Assembly: GCF_003062295.1 (NCBI RefSeq)
Contig: NZ_PYCN01000005.1
Coordinates: 124,001-188,000, forward strand
DNA: 64,000 nt
Direction: 5' to 3'
Source: Bradyrhizobium algeriense
GTDB lineage: Bacteria > Pseudomonadota > Alphaproteobacteria > Rhizobiales > Xanthobacteraceae
Shown here: piece after piece, positions 40,059-49,520 of the stretch
Layout of the letters: every line of letters begins with the position of its first letter
Numbering within the stretch: the stretch's first letter is position 1
Program-made: the position numbers and the translations under genes
The notes under the pieces: model-generated
What the model was told of the DNA's origin: nothing
The model's database searches: none
Seen by the model: the letters and a program-made list of their open reading frames with translations, nothing else

Positions 40059-42155
40059 TTAGCCGGCGGGCGCAGCCTTCTTCACCCAGACCTTGTTGTC
40101 ATGGAATGCCGCGCCACCGACGGGAGCAACAGCCTCAGCTCCGGTCAGCATGTTGATGCCGCGGCCGCCGATATGCGCCTTGTTTGGATGGATGGATTCG
40201 GCGATCAGCACGCCGCGGCGCACCCCGTCAAACAGTTTCACGGTCAGCGTGGTTTCGCCCCGCATGTTGCCGAGCGTCACGGCATCGCCATCGGCAATCG
40301 AAAGGCTTGAGGCGTCTTCGGGGTGCATCATCACCGTCGGCGCACCCTCGCGAGCCTGCGATCCCGGCGTCTCGTTGAAACTGGTGTTGAGGTAGCTGCG
40401 CGACGGCGAAGTGGCGAGGCGGAACGGATGTTTCTCATCCGCCTCCTCGATGATCGTCCAGTGATCGGGCAACGAGGGCATCTCGGCCCAGGGACCCAGG
40501 CCCGGATTGCCGACGGGCGGGTGCGCCCAGTCGGCCTTGAAGTGGAACTTCTTGTCCGCGTGCGCGAAGCCGTCGAGATAATGTGAGGTGCGGAAATCCG
40601 GCTGGATATCGCGCCACAAATCCGCTTCCAGCGTTTCGATATCGCCGTGGCCGCTCTTCTTCAGCGTCGCGTCGATCAGCTCGCGCGGCGTCATCTCAAA
40701 CCCGGGGTGAACGGCGTTGAGCCGGCGGCCGAGGCCTTGCAGCACTTCATGGTTGGAACGGCACTCGCCGGGCGGATCGACCAGCTTGGCGCCGACCGAA
40801 ATATGCTGGTGCCCGCCGCCGTAATAGAGGTCGTCGTGTTCCATGAACATCGTTGCCGGAAGCACGATGTCGGCCATGACGGCCGTCTCGGTCATGAACT
40901 GCTCATGCACCGCGACGAACAAATCCTCGCGCGCGAAGCCCTGACGCACGAGTGCCTGTTCAGGCGCCACCGTCACCGGGTTGGTATTCTGGATCAGCAT
41001 CGCCTTGACCGGCGGCCCACCCTTCAAGGCTTCGGCGTCGCCGGTCAGGATACGCCCGATCAGGGACTGATCGAGCCAGCGGGTTGTGCTGTCGATTGCG
41101 TCATGCCCCTCGATGATGGATTCGTCGAACTTCCAGATCGAAGCATTGTTGAAGAAGGCGCCGCCACCTTCATACTGCCAGGCGCCAGTCACCGCCGGGA
41201 TGCACAGCGCTGCATGCATCTGTGCCGCACCGTTGCGGCTGCGGGTAAAGCCGTAGCCGAGGCGGAAGAACGAACGTTTGGTTTGGCCGACAACGCGCGC
41301 GAATGCCTCGATCTCTTCCACCGGCACACCCGAGATCGCTGAAGCCCATTCCGGTGTGCGGGTCTTAAGGTGCGCCTCGAGTTCGTCAGGACAATCGGTG
41401 TAGCGATCCATATAGGCGCGATCCGCGTAACCCTCGCGGAACAACACGTTCATGACGCCGCAAGCGAAGGCGCCATCGGTACCCGGCCGGAGCAGTATCT
41501 TGATATCGGCCTGCTTCATCGTATCGTTGTTGTAGACATCGATCGCCGCGATCTTCGCGCCGCGCTCCTTGCGGGCGCGCGAGGCGTGGGTCATCACGTT
41601 GACCTGGGTATTCACCGGGTTGGTGCCCCAGATCACAACGAGATCGGAGACCCCCATCTCGCGCGGGTCGACGCCAGCGATCTTGCCAGTGCCGATGGCA
41701 AACCCGATGCGCGCGATGGTCGCACAGATGGTGCCGTAGAAACGGGAATACTTCTTCACATGCGCGAGGCGATTGATGCCGTCGCGCATCACGAGCCCCA
41801 TGGTGCCGGCGTAGTAATAGGGCCAGACAGACTGAGCGCCGAATTCACGCTCGGCCTGATCGAAACGCGCGGCGATTTCGTCCAGCGCTTCATTCCAGGA
41901 AATTCGCGCGAACTGGCCGGAGCCTTTGGGTCCGGTGCGGCGCATCGGGTAGAGTAGCCGATCGGAATGATGAATGCGCTCGGCGTAGCGCGCGACCTTG
42001 GCGCAGACGACACCGGCGGTATAGGTCTGCAGCTTGGAGCCCCGAACCCGGCCGATCGAACGGCCCTCGATCACCTCGATGTCGAGCGCACAGGCCGACG
42101 GACAATCGTGCGGACAGGTGGAGTGGCGGATAGCGACCTTGGCATGCTGGTTCAT
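40059..42155 (-). CDS. molybdopterin (bis-MGD) oxidoreductase
   Basis: 698-aa DMSO-reductase-family protein. N-terminal [4Fe-4S] ligands Cys14, Cys18, Cys22 and Cys51 (CPHDCPSAC ... GVVCAKV), then the Mo-bisMGD domains; the molybdenum ligand region is around YSRFYGTICATIARIGF, where Cys (in TICAT) may coordinate Mo. The C-terminal molydopterin-dinucleotide-binding domain has RLATSPSRSYLNTSFNETP. No Tat signal, so it is cytosolic. The closest known groups are formate dehydrogenase-like and thiosulfate/other oxidoreductases of uncertain substrate. No electron-transfer subunit is adjacent. Confidence 0.9.
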   Translation of the reverse strand: MNQHAKVAIRHSTCPHDCPSACALDIEVIEGRSIGRVRGSKLQTYTAGVVCAKVARYAERIHHSDRLLYPMRRTGPKGSGQFARISWNEALDEIAARFDQAEREFGAQSVWPYYYAGTMGLVMRDGINRLAHVKKYSRFYGTICATIARIGFAIGTGKIAGVDPREMGVSDLVVIWGTNPVNTQVNVMTHASRARKERGAKIAAIDVYNNDTMKQADIKILLRPGTDGAFACGVMNVLFREGYADRAYMDRYTDCPDELEAHLKTRTPEWASAISGVPVEEIEAFARVVGQTKRSFFRLGYGFTRSRNGAAQMHAALCIPAVTGAWQYEGGGAFFNNASIWKFDESIIEGHDAIDSTTRWLDQSLIGRILTGDAEALKGGPPVKAMLIQNTNPVTVAPEQALVRQGFAREDLFVAVHEQFMTETAVMADIVLPATMFMEHDDLYYGGGHQHISVGAKLVDPPGECRSNHEVLQGLGRRLNAVHPGFEMTPRELIDATLKKSGHGDIETLEADLWRDIQPDFRTSHYLDGFAHADKKFHFKADWAHPPVGNPGLGPWAEMPSLPDHWTIIEEADEKHPFRLATSPSRSYLNTSFNETPGSQAREGAPTVMMHPEDASSLSIADGDAVTLGNMRGETTLTVKLFDGVRRGVLIAESIHPNKAHIGGRGINMLTGAEAVAPVGGAAFHDNKVWVKKAAPAG

Positions 42156-42239
42156 GCGTTTCTAGGTAACATCAAACGCCGCGGTCGCCGAGAGGGTTTG
42201 TCCGGCAGTACACCTGCAAAAACGGCCTTTAGCTATGCA

Positions 42240-42992
42240 TCAGGCGCCCAAATAGGCGCCGCCATTGGTGTGGATGGCCTGCCCGTTGATGTAGCGCGCG
42301 CCGGGCCCGCACAGAAAACGCACGGTTGCGGCGACGTCTTCCGGCATGCCCCGATTGCCGGTGATGGTCTGGTGAGTCAAATGATGCGCCGGCTCCGGTC
42401 TGTCCTTGGGCCGTGGCGTGCCGATCAGCCCGGGAACCACGCAGTTCACGGTGATGCCGTCATCGGCAAGATCGTGGGCCAGCGCCCGCGTCAGGCCGAT
42501 GATGCCGGCCTTCGCCGTCACCACATGCGCGCGGTTCTTCGCGCCCGTATGCGCGCTGAGGCCGCCGATATTGACGATGGCCCCCGCGCCCGACCTGCGC
42601 AGCGCCGGCAAGCAGGCTTTTACGCAGAGGAACGCGCCGTCGAGCGTAACGTCGAGGATTTCGCGCCACGCCGCATAGCTCATCTCGGCGAACGGCTTCT
42701 CGCGCCGCAGCGCCGCGTTGTTGACGAGGATATCAATACGGCCGAATTGCTTGACGGCCGCATCCGCCATTGCCTGCACCGCCACAGCGTCGGCGACGTC
42801 CCCGATATGAACCAGCGCCTTGCCGCCCGCGGCTTCGATCTCGCGGGCGACGGCGTCCACCTCGGCGCGGTTGCTGCGTGCATTGACCACGATTGACGCG
42901 CCACCCTCCGCCAGCGTCAGCGCGATCGCGCGGCCGATGTTGCGGCCTGCGCCGGTGACGATCGCGACCTTGCCGGCGAGTTCCTGGGTCAT
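42240..42992 (-). CDS. SDR-family protein with altered catalytic tyrosine
   Basis: 250-aa short-chain dehydrogenase fold. Glycine motif TGAGRNIG (13-20) and NNAA (91-94) are intact. In the active site Lys161 is present, but the Tyr four residues earlier is Val157 (AHVVTAK), with His156 beside it, and the upstream Ser position is Gly (NIGG, 141-144) though Ser146 is near. The remaining fold (TVNCVVPGLIGT, NGQAIHTNGG) is normal. Other Bradyrhizobium-like SDRs with an HVVTAK motif exist as I recall, so it may be a distinct subgroup. 6 bases from the PrpD-like gene start side. Confidence 0.82.
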   Translation of the reverse strand: MTQELAGKVAIVTGAGRNIGRAIALTLAEGGASIVVNARSNRAEVDAVAREIEAAGGKALVHIGDVADAVAVQAMADAAVKQFGRIDILVNNAALRREKPFAEMSYAAWREILDVTLDGAFLCVKACLPALRRSGAGAIVNIGGLSAHTGAKNRAHVVTAKAGIIGLTRALAHDLADDGITVNCVVPGLIGTPRPKDRPEPAHHLTHQTITGNRGMPEDVAATVRFLCGPGARYINGQAIHTNGGAYLGA

Positions 42993-42998
42993 GAGTCG

Positions 42999-44372
42999 CT
43001 ACCCGCGCAATGAGGAAAGATCGATACGGCCATTATATAGCCCCGCCATCAGTTTCAACGCCGCATCGCTTTGTGCAGCGCTCCAGCCGCCGTGCTCGCC
43101 ATTGAGCAAAAACTTGTCGGTCACATCCTGCCGCGTCAGTGGCTCCTGCGCGCCGCCCCGCAGATATGGCCGCCGCTCTTCCACCACGCTGCCATCCCTG
43201 AGGGTGGCGCGGATGTGGCCGGTGTAATTGTTCGGATAGGGGTTGTGCGGATCGATCACGAACTTCACCTTGGCGGCGAGTGCCAGCACGCGCGGATCGC
43301 GGATCGCATTTTCGGTGAACGCGCCAAGCCCGACGCCGCCATGCACGAAGCCGGTAGCCAGCAGATAAGGCACCGCGAATTTGGCGGCATAGCCGTTGCG
43401 CGGACGTTGCTTGTCGGCCAGCGGCTCCCATAGCCGGTGCACCGTCCCCTCCGCCACCTCGCAGACGATCTCGGCGACGTTCTCCGGCTCGATACCCCGC
43501 GCAGCCAGCCGGCGCGCGCAATCGATATAGGGCTGCGCCATGGTCCCGCATGGATAAGGCTTGAACGCCAGCGTATCCGTCACCCAGCGCGTGCCAAAAT
43601 CGCCGGTCAGCGCGTCATAATCGCCCTCCGTGGTGTGCGCGAAGCCGTGGAACAGCCCGTGCACGCCCTCGAACACCGTGCGCGGGCCAACGAACCCTGC
43701 CCGTGCCAACAGCGCCGCGCGGATACCCGATTGCGCCGCCCATCCGGCATGCAGACGTTTGGTCCAGGCGCCTTCCGCAAGATATTCGATGATGCCGCCG
43801 GCCATGCTGCCGGCGACGCCGAGCGCATCGACGATCTGCCTGGCATTGAGGCCGAGTGACGCACCGACACCGGCAGCCGCGCCCATCGCGCCGAAGATTG
43901 CCGTCGGATGAAAGCCGGCCTTATGGACGGCTTTCGGCACCACGAGGCTCAACCGGCACAGCACTTCGGTACCGACGGCGATCCCGATCAGCGCCATGCG
44001 ACCGTCAGGATTATGCCGCTCGCAGGCGGCGAGCACCGCCGGCACGATCACGGCGCCGGCATGCACCGGGCCGCCCTCAAAAGTGTCGTCGAAATCCTCG
44101 CCATGCGCGGCCGTGCCGTTGACGAAGGCGGCGCCCGCCGCATTCAGGGTGCGCTTGTGCCCGATCGCCGTGCAGGGACCATCATCGTCGTAACCCGCCA
44201 ACGCGCTTCTGACGTAGTCCTCGTTGCGCGCGGTGACGCATAGCCCGACCACGTCGATCAGCAGCTCCTCGCATTTGCCCACGGTTGCGGCCGGCAATGC
44301 GCCGCCCTGCAGTGCGACGATCTTTTCGGCCAGTGTTTCAGCGACCGAAGTCTCAGGCAGTCCGGAGGCCAT
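42999..44372 (-). CDS. MmgE/PrpD-family protein
   Basis: 457-aa protein of the MmgE/PrpD (2-methylcitrate dehydratase/aconitate isomerase-like) family. Visible: GTAAHGEDFDDTF with the conserved H..D..D (about residues 85-95), GVGASLGLNARQIVDALGVAGSMAGG and KPYPCGTMAQPYIDCARRL (short pieces). Family members dehydrate or isomerise tricarboxylates; in soil bacteria many accompany transporters for unknown substrates. The ATG at 44372 lies 5 bases after the stop of the upstream binding-protein gene, same strand. A longer open frame to 44906 overlaps that gene and is not used. Confidence 0.9.
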   Translation of the reverse strand: MASGLPETSVAETLAEKIVALQGGALPAATVGKCEELLIDVVGLCVTARNEDYVRSALAGYDDDGPCTAIGHKRTLNAAGAAFVNGTAAHGEDFDDTFEGGPVHAGAVIVPAVLAACERHNPDGRMALIGIAVGTEVLCRLSLVVPKAVHKAGFHPTAIFGAMGAAAGVGASLGLNARQIVDALGVAGSMAGGIIEYLAEGAWTKRLHAGWAAQSGIRAALLARAGFVGPRTVFEGVHGLFHGFAHTTEGDYDALTGDFGTRWVTDTLAFKPYPCGTMAQPYIDCARRLAARGIEPENVAEIVCEVAEGTVHRLWEPLADKQRPRNGYAAKFAVPYLLATGFVHGGVGLGAFTENAIRDPRVLALAAKVKFVIDPHNPYPNNYTGHIRATLRDGSVVEERRPYLRGGAQEPLTRQDVTDKFLLNGEHGGWSAAQSDAALKLMAGLYNGRIDLSSLRG

Positions 44373-44377
44373 AGCGG

Positions 44378-45445
44378 TCAAATGCGGAAGATTTTTGTGT
44401 AGCGCGCCTTGATCGACTCGCTCTCCTTCTCCACCGCCGCGGCGTCGTCCTTCATGGTCTTGATGTCCTTGAGCGACTTGCGCCCCGCCTTCTCGACGGT
44501 TTGAGAATGCACCGAGCGGAGGCCGCCGACATCGACTATGAGCTGCTGCGCCTCCCGGCTGAGACTGAACGACTGAAACAGCCTTGCCGCGTTCGGATTG
44601 GGCGCATCCTTGAAGACGCCGTTCGGTCCGATGATCAGCGGCGACCCTTCCGTGGCGTAGACCGGCTCGACCGGACGGCCCGCCTCCTTCATCTGGAAGA
44701 TGTTGTATTCGTTGCCGTCCGCCATCACCGCGCGCTCGCCGAGATCGAGCTTCTTCGGCGGATCGGCCGACGACTGCACCTGCATGATGTTCTGCTTGGC
44801 AAGCTGTTCGAAGAAGCTCCAGCCGAGATCGCGTTGCATCTGGTAGGTCGCGGTCATGATGGTGCCGCTGTAGCCCGGATGTGCCTTGACGATCTTGCCC
44901 TTCCATTTGGGGTCGAGCAGATCGGCAAAACTCTTCGGCGCGTCCTCCGCCTTCACCAGATTGGTGTTGTAGGCGATGATGCTGAGCCAGACGCGGAAGC
45001 TGGCAAACTGGCCGTCCGGGTCCTTGTGCTCGGCCGGATAATATTTTGCGACCTCCTCCGGCACGTAAGGCGCCAGAACGCCGTCGCGTTTCCAGACGAT
45101 GAAATGCGCGGCATCGGACGAGTTCACGATATCGACGGCATGGATGTTGCTGGAATATTCCTGGCCGATACGCTGGAACACGCGCTCCGCGCCGGTGCGT
45201 TCGACGCGGACGGCGATACCAGGGTATTTCGCCTCGAACGCCTTGGCCAGCTTCTCCGCGACCGGCAAATCGGTCGAGGTGTAATATATGACCTTGCCTT
45301 CTTTCTTCGCCGCTTCGATCAAAGCGGGCGTCACCGCTTCCGGCGGCGGCGCAGCGGCCATCACGCGCGTGGAGAATGCTGCGCCTGCGAGAGCAGCACC
45401 GGCGCCAGCCAGCACATGGCGGCGTGAAATCCCTGGGTGTTTCAT
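44378..45445 (-). CDS. ABC transporter substrate-binding protein, iron/spermidine-like type
   Basis: 355-aa periplasmic receptor with a Tat signal (SRRHVLAGAGAALAGAAF) ending near VMAAAPP. The body resembles the Fe3+/putrescine/2-aminoethylphosphonate binding group: GKVIYYTSTDLPVAEKLAKAF, YNTNLVKAEDAPKSFADLLDPKWKGKI (short quotes) and AVMADGNEYNIFQMKEAG. No permease or ATPase is next to it; MmgE/PrpD follows. The two lysine/glutamate-rich C-terminal helices are usual for the group. Confidence 0.85.
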   Translation of the reverse strand: MKHPGISRRHVLAGAGAALAGAAFSTRVMAAAPPPEAVTPALIEAAKKEGKVIYYTSTDLPVAEKLAKAFEAKYPGIAVRVERTGAERVFQRIGQEYSSNIHAVDIVNSSDAAHFIVWKRDGVLAPYVPEEVAKYYPAEHKDPDGQFASFRVWLSIIAYNTNLVKAEDAPKSFADLLDPKWKGKIVKAHPGYSGTIMTATYQMQRDLGWSFFEQLAKQNIMQVQSSADPPKKLDLGERAVMADGNEYNIFQMKEAGRPVEPVYATEGSPLIIGPNGVFKDAPNPNAARLFQSFSLSREAQQLIVDVGGLRSVHSQTVEKAGRKSLKDIKTMKDDAAAVEKESESIKARYTKIFRI

Positions 45446-45563
45446 GTTTTCGAATCCCCGCGCTGTCGGCGAAGTTAGATACCCCTGATCCCCCGCATTA
45501 TTCCTATGGATGGCCCGCTGTCCATCGCCGGTAGCGCCTGGCGATGGCCGCTAAGCCTAAATG

Positions 45564-46181
45564 CTACTGCGCGGGACAGGCCGCGCCGGTCTTCACCCAA
45601 GCTTCGACCAGGGCACCGGCCTGCTTTTGCGTCCCCGGCGCGGGGCTGCGGCCTCCGCCGGGGACCCAGGCCCAACCAACCAGCGTGTCTTCGCCGATAT
45701 GATGGATGAGTTCCTCGACCTTGCGTCCACCGTTGCGTGCGGGGTCCTTGAGCTGCGCGCAGATTTCGGCAACCGTCTTGCCCTCCCACGCCATTTCGCG
45801 CGGCGCTAGATGCCATTCCGGATGGCCCGGCATGCGGCCGGGTTCGAAGTTCGCATGCTTGTGACAACTCGAGCAGCGCATCGCCGGAAGGCCATGACCG
45901 TCCGCGCCGCGCGTGACCGGCGGTTGGTGCAGCCGGCCCTCGTCGCCTTGCCGCGGCCGATCGGTTGCGGGATGGCAATTCGTGCAGCGCGGATGGGTCA
46001 GCACCTTGCCCAGTTCGGTAAACATGGCCGCCGATCGCGCATCCGTATCCGATATCGACGCGAAGCTTTCCGGGCTTGCAAGCGATTGCGGTGCGGTTTG
46101 GGAAATGGCGTAACCGGTAAACATGCTCGCCGCGATCGCAAGCACGGCGACAGCAAGCTGAAACCGCAATTCCGATTTCAT
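45564..46181 (-). CDS. exported diheme cytochrome c-like subunit of an isoquinoline-oxidoreductase-type complex
   Basis: 205-aa protein with an N-terminal signal helix ([17 protein letters not shown]) and two heme c motifs, CTNCH (66-70) and CSSCH (103-107), so a periplasmic electron carrier. It is the last of three genes with 2Fe-2S and molybdenum subunits (23 bases after the 2Fe-2S gene). Proteins of this type are usually annotated as isoquinoline 1-oxidoreductase subunit. Probably passes electrons from the exported molybdenum enzyme to the respiratory chain. Confidence 0.85.
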   Translation of the reverse strand: MKSELRFQLAVAVLAIAASMFTGYAISQTAPQSLASPESFASISDTDARSAAMFTELGKVLTHPRCTNCHPATDRPRQGDEGRLHQPPVTRGADGHGLPAMRCSSCHKHANFEPGRMPGHPEWHLAPREMAWEGKTVAEICAQLKDPARNGGRKVEELIHHIGEDTLVGWAWVPGGGRSPAPGTQKQAGALVEAWVKTGAACPAQ

Positions 46182-46203
46182 GTCGATTGCCCCCGGCGTT
46201 CGC

Positions 46204-46728
46204 TTACTGGTTGGCCACGAGATAGCGCCTGGAATCTGCGAGGATCACATCCCGCACGGCTTCGTGGTATTTGATGTAGCCGGTGCAGCGGCAGATATGG
46301 CCATCGAGCGCCTCAGTGATGGTGTTTTCGAGATCAGCGCGCTTCACGGGCGCCTTTGCCAGACGCTCCAGCAGAACCTGGCCCTCATTGAGGAAGCCCG
46401 CGGTGCAATAGCCGCACTGGAAGGCGAAGTGCCGGATGAAGGCCTTTTGCAGCGCCGTTAGTTCGTCGCCCTTCGCATGTCCTTCGACGGTGCGGATGGT
46501 CTTGCCGTCAAAACTTGCCGCCGAGGCGACACAGGTTGGGCTGGTGTAGCTCGTGCCATCGGGATCGTCGACGATCACGGCGCAACTCAGGCACTGCGCA
46601 GCTCCACAGCCGAACTTGGTGCCGGTCATGCCGAGATACTCGCGCAAAAAATCATTCATCGAAAGTTCGTCGCGCACCTCCACCGGCCCGTGCGCCCGGC
46701 CATTGATCGTGAGGCTCAATTTGGTCAC
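46204..46728 (-). CDS. 2Fe-2S subunit of exported molybdenum hydroxylase
   Basis: 174-aa xanthine-dehydrogenase-family small subunit. Plant-ferredoxin cluster ligands Cys41, Cys46, Cys49 (CGAAQCLSC) and Cys66; second cluster Cys105, Cys108, Cys146, Cys148 (CGYC ... CRC). No signal peptide; it is expected to be exported with the Tat-signal-bearing large subunit by piggyback. Its start overlaps the stop of the large-subunit gene by 4 bases. Transfers electrons from the molybdenum centre to the cytochrome. Confidence 0.93.
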   Translation of the reverse strand: MTKLSLTINGRAHGPVEVRDELSMNDFLREYLGMTGTKFGCGAAQCLSCAVIVDDPDGTSYTSPTCVASAASFDGKTIRTVEGHAKGDELTALQKAFIRHFAFQCGYCTAGFLNEGQVLLERLAKAPVKRADLENTITEALDGHICRCTGYIKYHEAVRDVILADSRRYLVANQ

Positions 46729-49499
46729 GCCAAAACTCCCTTGAGCAGGTTTGCCGTCACCGGCAGGGACTGAAACCGGCGGCCGGTCGCGTCGAAAATC
46801 GCGTTCAGGATGGCGGGCACCACCGGAACCATGACGACTTCCGCCATGCCCTTCGGCGGCTCATCCGGGGTCAGCGGCGGCAGCATTTCGATTTCGAGGT
46901 CATGCAGCGGCAGGTCCGATCCGCGCGCGACGAGGTATTGCCCGAGATTCCACCGGCCGTTGCCGGGGCCGCCTTCAAAGGGCGGCAGCGTCTCCAGCAA
47001 GGCATAGCTGACACCCATCGCGAAGCCGCCTTGCGCCTGCCCCATCACCACCTCGGGCACGAGCGCCTGGCCGCATTCGAATACGCTATAGGCCTTGGCG
47101 ATGCGCAGCGCGCCGGTCGCGCGCTCGATCTCGATACGGACCAGCGTGCCGCACATCGAGGTATAGCTGGTGCCGATCCGGTTGTTGTCGGTCGGCGGGA
47201 ATTTGACGCTGACGCGGTTGATGCGCTCGAACTTGCCGTTGCCCCTGCGCAAGGCCAGCGCGTCGATATCGGCGCGATATTGTTCGCCAAAAAGGGGAAA
47301 ACGCGCGCGCGACCATGCCCAGCGGGAAAAGCTGTGGGCCACGGCCCCGGTCACGAGGTTGCGCGCATGCGCTCTTGCGGCGAGGGCCGGCAGCGGCAAT
47401 GGCGCAAGACCGGGCACGACGAGATGCCCGTCCTTCCATTGCGCCTTCGCCCAATCCTTTGCGCGCGGATCATTCGGCGCGATGCGCCATAGTTCCAGCG
47501 CCGCCGGCCACAGGCCGAAACGGAAGATGACGCGCGCGGCTTCGGCAACCGAGTGGGTACCGACATGCGCGCCGATCGAGGCACTGGTCGCCGAGCTGAT
47601 GGCGGGCACCCAGCGCGGATTTTTCTCCGCGGCGTCCTGTGTCTTCTGGTCCATCGTGTAGGGATCACCCGATGTGACCAATCCGAGGGCGTCGTAGGTG
47701 TCGACACGCGCCACCGAGACTTCGTCAGCGACCACACCGAGATGGATCGCGACCCGGTTGGCAAGCGCGGTGCCGATGCCGTTGCCCATCTCGGTATGAT
47801 CGCTATAGATCGTGATCTTGCCGTCGGGAGACAGCTCGACACGCCCCAGCGAACAATCGGCGCCGGTGCCATAGTCCTTGGTCACACACGCAACACCGGT
47901 ACCGACGAGCATGCCCTGCGCCGCGGCGGATTTCTGCTGCGCGCGTTGCTGCCAGATCGGATGCTTCTCGAGCTTATCCAGGATTTCAGTGGTGCGGACC
48001 GAAACGCCGTAGGGATTACCGGTCATGGTCCGGCCCTTGGGCGCGAGCGCATTGCGTCGCCGGAACTCGATTGGATCAAGCGGCAAGGCAGCCGCCACTT
48101 CGTCAACCAGCGCCTCCAGCGCCGTCATCGTCTGCAGCGTGCCGTAACCGCGCATCGATCCCGCGGTCACGCCGCGTGAATGAACGGCGACCGTGGTCAC
48201 GTCGACCTTCGGCACATCATAGATGCCGATCGCGGCGGTCGCGCCGACGGTTGCCACATTGACCGAGAAATTGGCCAGGCCGCCGCCATCGAGAACGTGG
48301 TCGGCAGCGAAAGCCTGAATTTTTCCGCTTCCCCGGTCGACCCCGATCCACGACCGCATCTTGAAGGCGTGGCGCTTGATGCCGCCCTGAAACTGCTGAT
48401 AGCGGTCATGTGCCAGCCGCACGGGATGACCGGGGAAGAACATCGCCGCCAGCGCCACATACAGCACGAACGGCGTGTGATCGCGGCCGCCGAAGCCGCC
48501 GCCCATATAGGTGAACTGGGTATTGATCCGCGCCGGCTTGAAGGGAGCGCGGGCCTCGCCAAGCAGATGCGCGATCGACTCCGCCGCCTCATAGGGCGAC
48601 TGCACGCCAAGCACAAGCTCGAGGCTTGCGCTGTTCCTGCTGTACCACGCGAGGCCGGTCTCCGGTTCGAGAAACATCGGATCAACCGATTGCGTCTCGA
48701 ATTCGCGATCGAGCACCAAGAGATTCGGATTTTTGGCCGCCAGTTCAGCCCGGATCCGCTCGCCATGGGTCGCGGCCTTGGCGTAGGCGGCCTCGGTGTC
48801 CTTTGCGGCCGGCGACCATATCGGAAGCGGTGCGTTCTGTGACCGTCCCGGGCTGACCCAGCCGGCCAGGATCGGTGAATAGACGTCAGGCGCGTCCGGC
48901 GTTGCACCGGCCACGCGCGTAAAACGATAGGCGCCGTAGGCCGGCATGGCGACGGGGCCGGTTTCCTCGCCGAACCTCACGAACGTTCCATCGCGCAATG
49001 CGAGGCGCGCCTGATCGAAGGCGTCGAACGTCTCGAATATCAACAGCCCGACGGGCTGCCCCAGATAGAGCGGTGTCTTGCCAAGCGGACAGAACAGGTC
49101 GCCAGTATAAAATTCGGGAACGCGGGCGCCGATCTTGTCGAGATCGGCTGATGTCACCACGACCGACGGTTTCATCGCGCCGCCAAGCCGCGCGAGATCC
49201 ATTCCGAGATAGACGTGTGTCGCATCCGGCGCGCGGATCAGCATCGCGTGCGAGGTATTGGCCGGCCAGCCCGGAAGATCGGCGGCGCGGACGTCGGATG
49301 CGTAGAGCTTCGCGCCGGTTACCTTGGCCGTGCCATCGACCCGGCCCGCGCCATCGGCGGCCGGGTTCCAGTTCGAGCGCCCCGGAAGCGACGCGCGCGG
49401 GGGCAAGGAGGCCGCGTCCGCCGACCCCAAACGCGACAGGCTGAGCGCGATGCCGCCCGCCGATACCCAATTCAGAAACTCGCGTCGCGAAGGCCGCAT
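46725..49499 (-). CDS. molybdopterin-binding large subunit of exported molybdenum hydroxylase
   Basis: 924-aa catalytic subunit of the xanthine dehydrogenase/aldehyde oxidase type, isoquinoline 1-oxidoreductase-like. N-terminal Tat signal (SRREFLNWVSAGG) and GRVDGTAKVTGAKLYASD start the enzyme. FTYMGGGFGGRDHTPF gives the MCD-binding glycine loop and the catalytic Glu is in GMAEVVMVP near the C-terminus (about residue 890). Hydroxylates aldehydes or N-heteroaromatics using water. Order is large, small, cytochrome, which matches periplasmic aldehyde-dehydrogenase-type complexes. Upstream lies a 362-aa exported protein of the same strand (21 bases). Confidence 0.92.
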   Translation of the reverse strand: MRPSRREFLNWVSAGGIALSLSRLGSADAASLPPRASLPGRSNWNPAADGAGRVDGTAKVTGAKLYASDVRAADLPGWPANTSHAMLIRAPDATHVYLGMDLARLGGAMKPSVVVTSADLDKIGARVPEFYTGDLFCPLGKTPLYLGQPVGLLIFETFDAFDQARLALRDGTFVRFGEETGPVAMPAYGAYRFTRVAGATPDAPDVYSPILAGWVSPGRSQNAPLPIWSPAAKDTEAAYAKAATHGERIRAELAAKNPNLLVLDREFETQSVDPMFLEPETGLAWYSRNSASLELVLGVQSPYEAAESIAHLLGEARAPFKPARINTQFTYMGGGFGGRDHTPFVLYVALAAMFFPGHPVRLAHDRYQQFQGGIKRHAFKMRSWIGVDRGSGKIQAFAADHVLDGGGLANFSVNVATVGATAAIGIYDVPKVDVTTVAVHSRGVTAGSMRGYGTLQTMTALEALVDEVAAALPLDPIEFRRRNALAPKGRTMTGNPYGVSVRTTEILDKLEKHPIWQQRAQQKSAAAQGMLVGTGVACVTKDYGTGADCSLGRVELSPDGKITIYSDHTEMGNGIGTALANRVAIHLGVVADEVSVARVDTYDALGLVTSGDPYTMDQKTQDAAEKNPRWVPAISSATSASIGAHVGTHSVAEAARVIFRFGLWPAALELWRIAPNDPRAKDWAKAQWKDGHLVVPGLAPLPLPALAARAHARNLVTGAVAHSFSRWAWSRARFPLFGEQYRADIDALALRRGNGKFERINRVSVKFPPTDNNRIGTSYTSMCGTLVRIEIERATGALRIAKAYSVFECGQALVPEVVMGQAQGGFAMGVSYALLETLPPFEGGPGNGRWNLGQYLVARGSDLPLHDLEIEMLPPLTPDEPPKGMAEVVMVPVVPAILNAIFDATGRRFQSLPVTANLLKGVLA

Positions 49500-49520
49500 G
49501 CTCTCAACCTTTTGCCCGAA

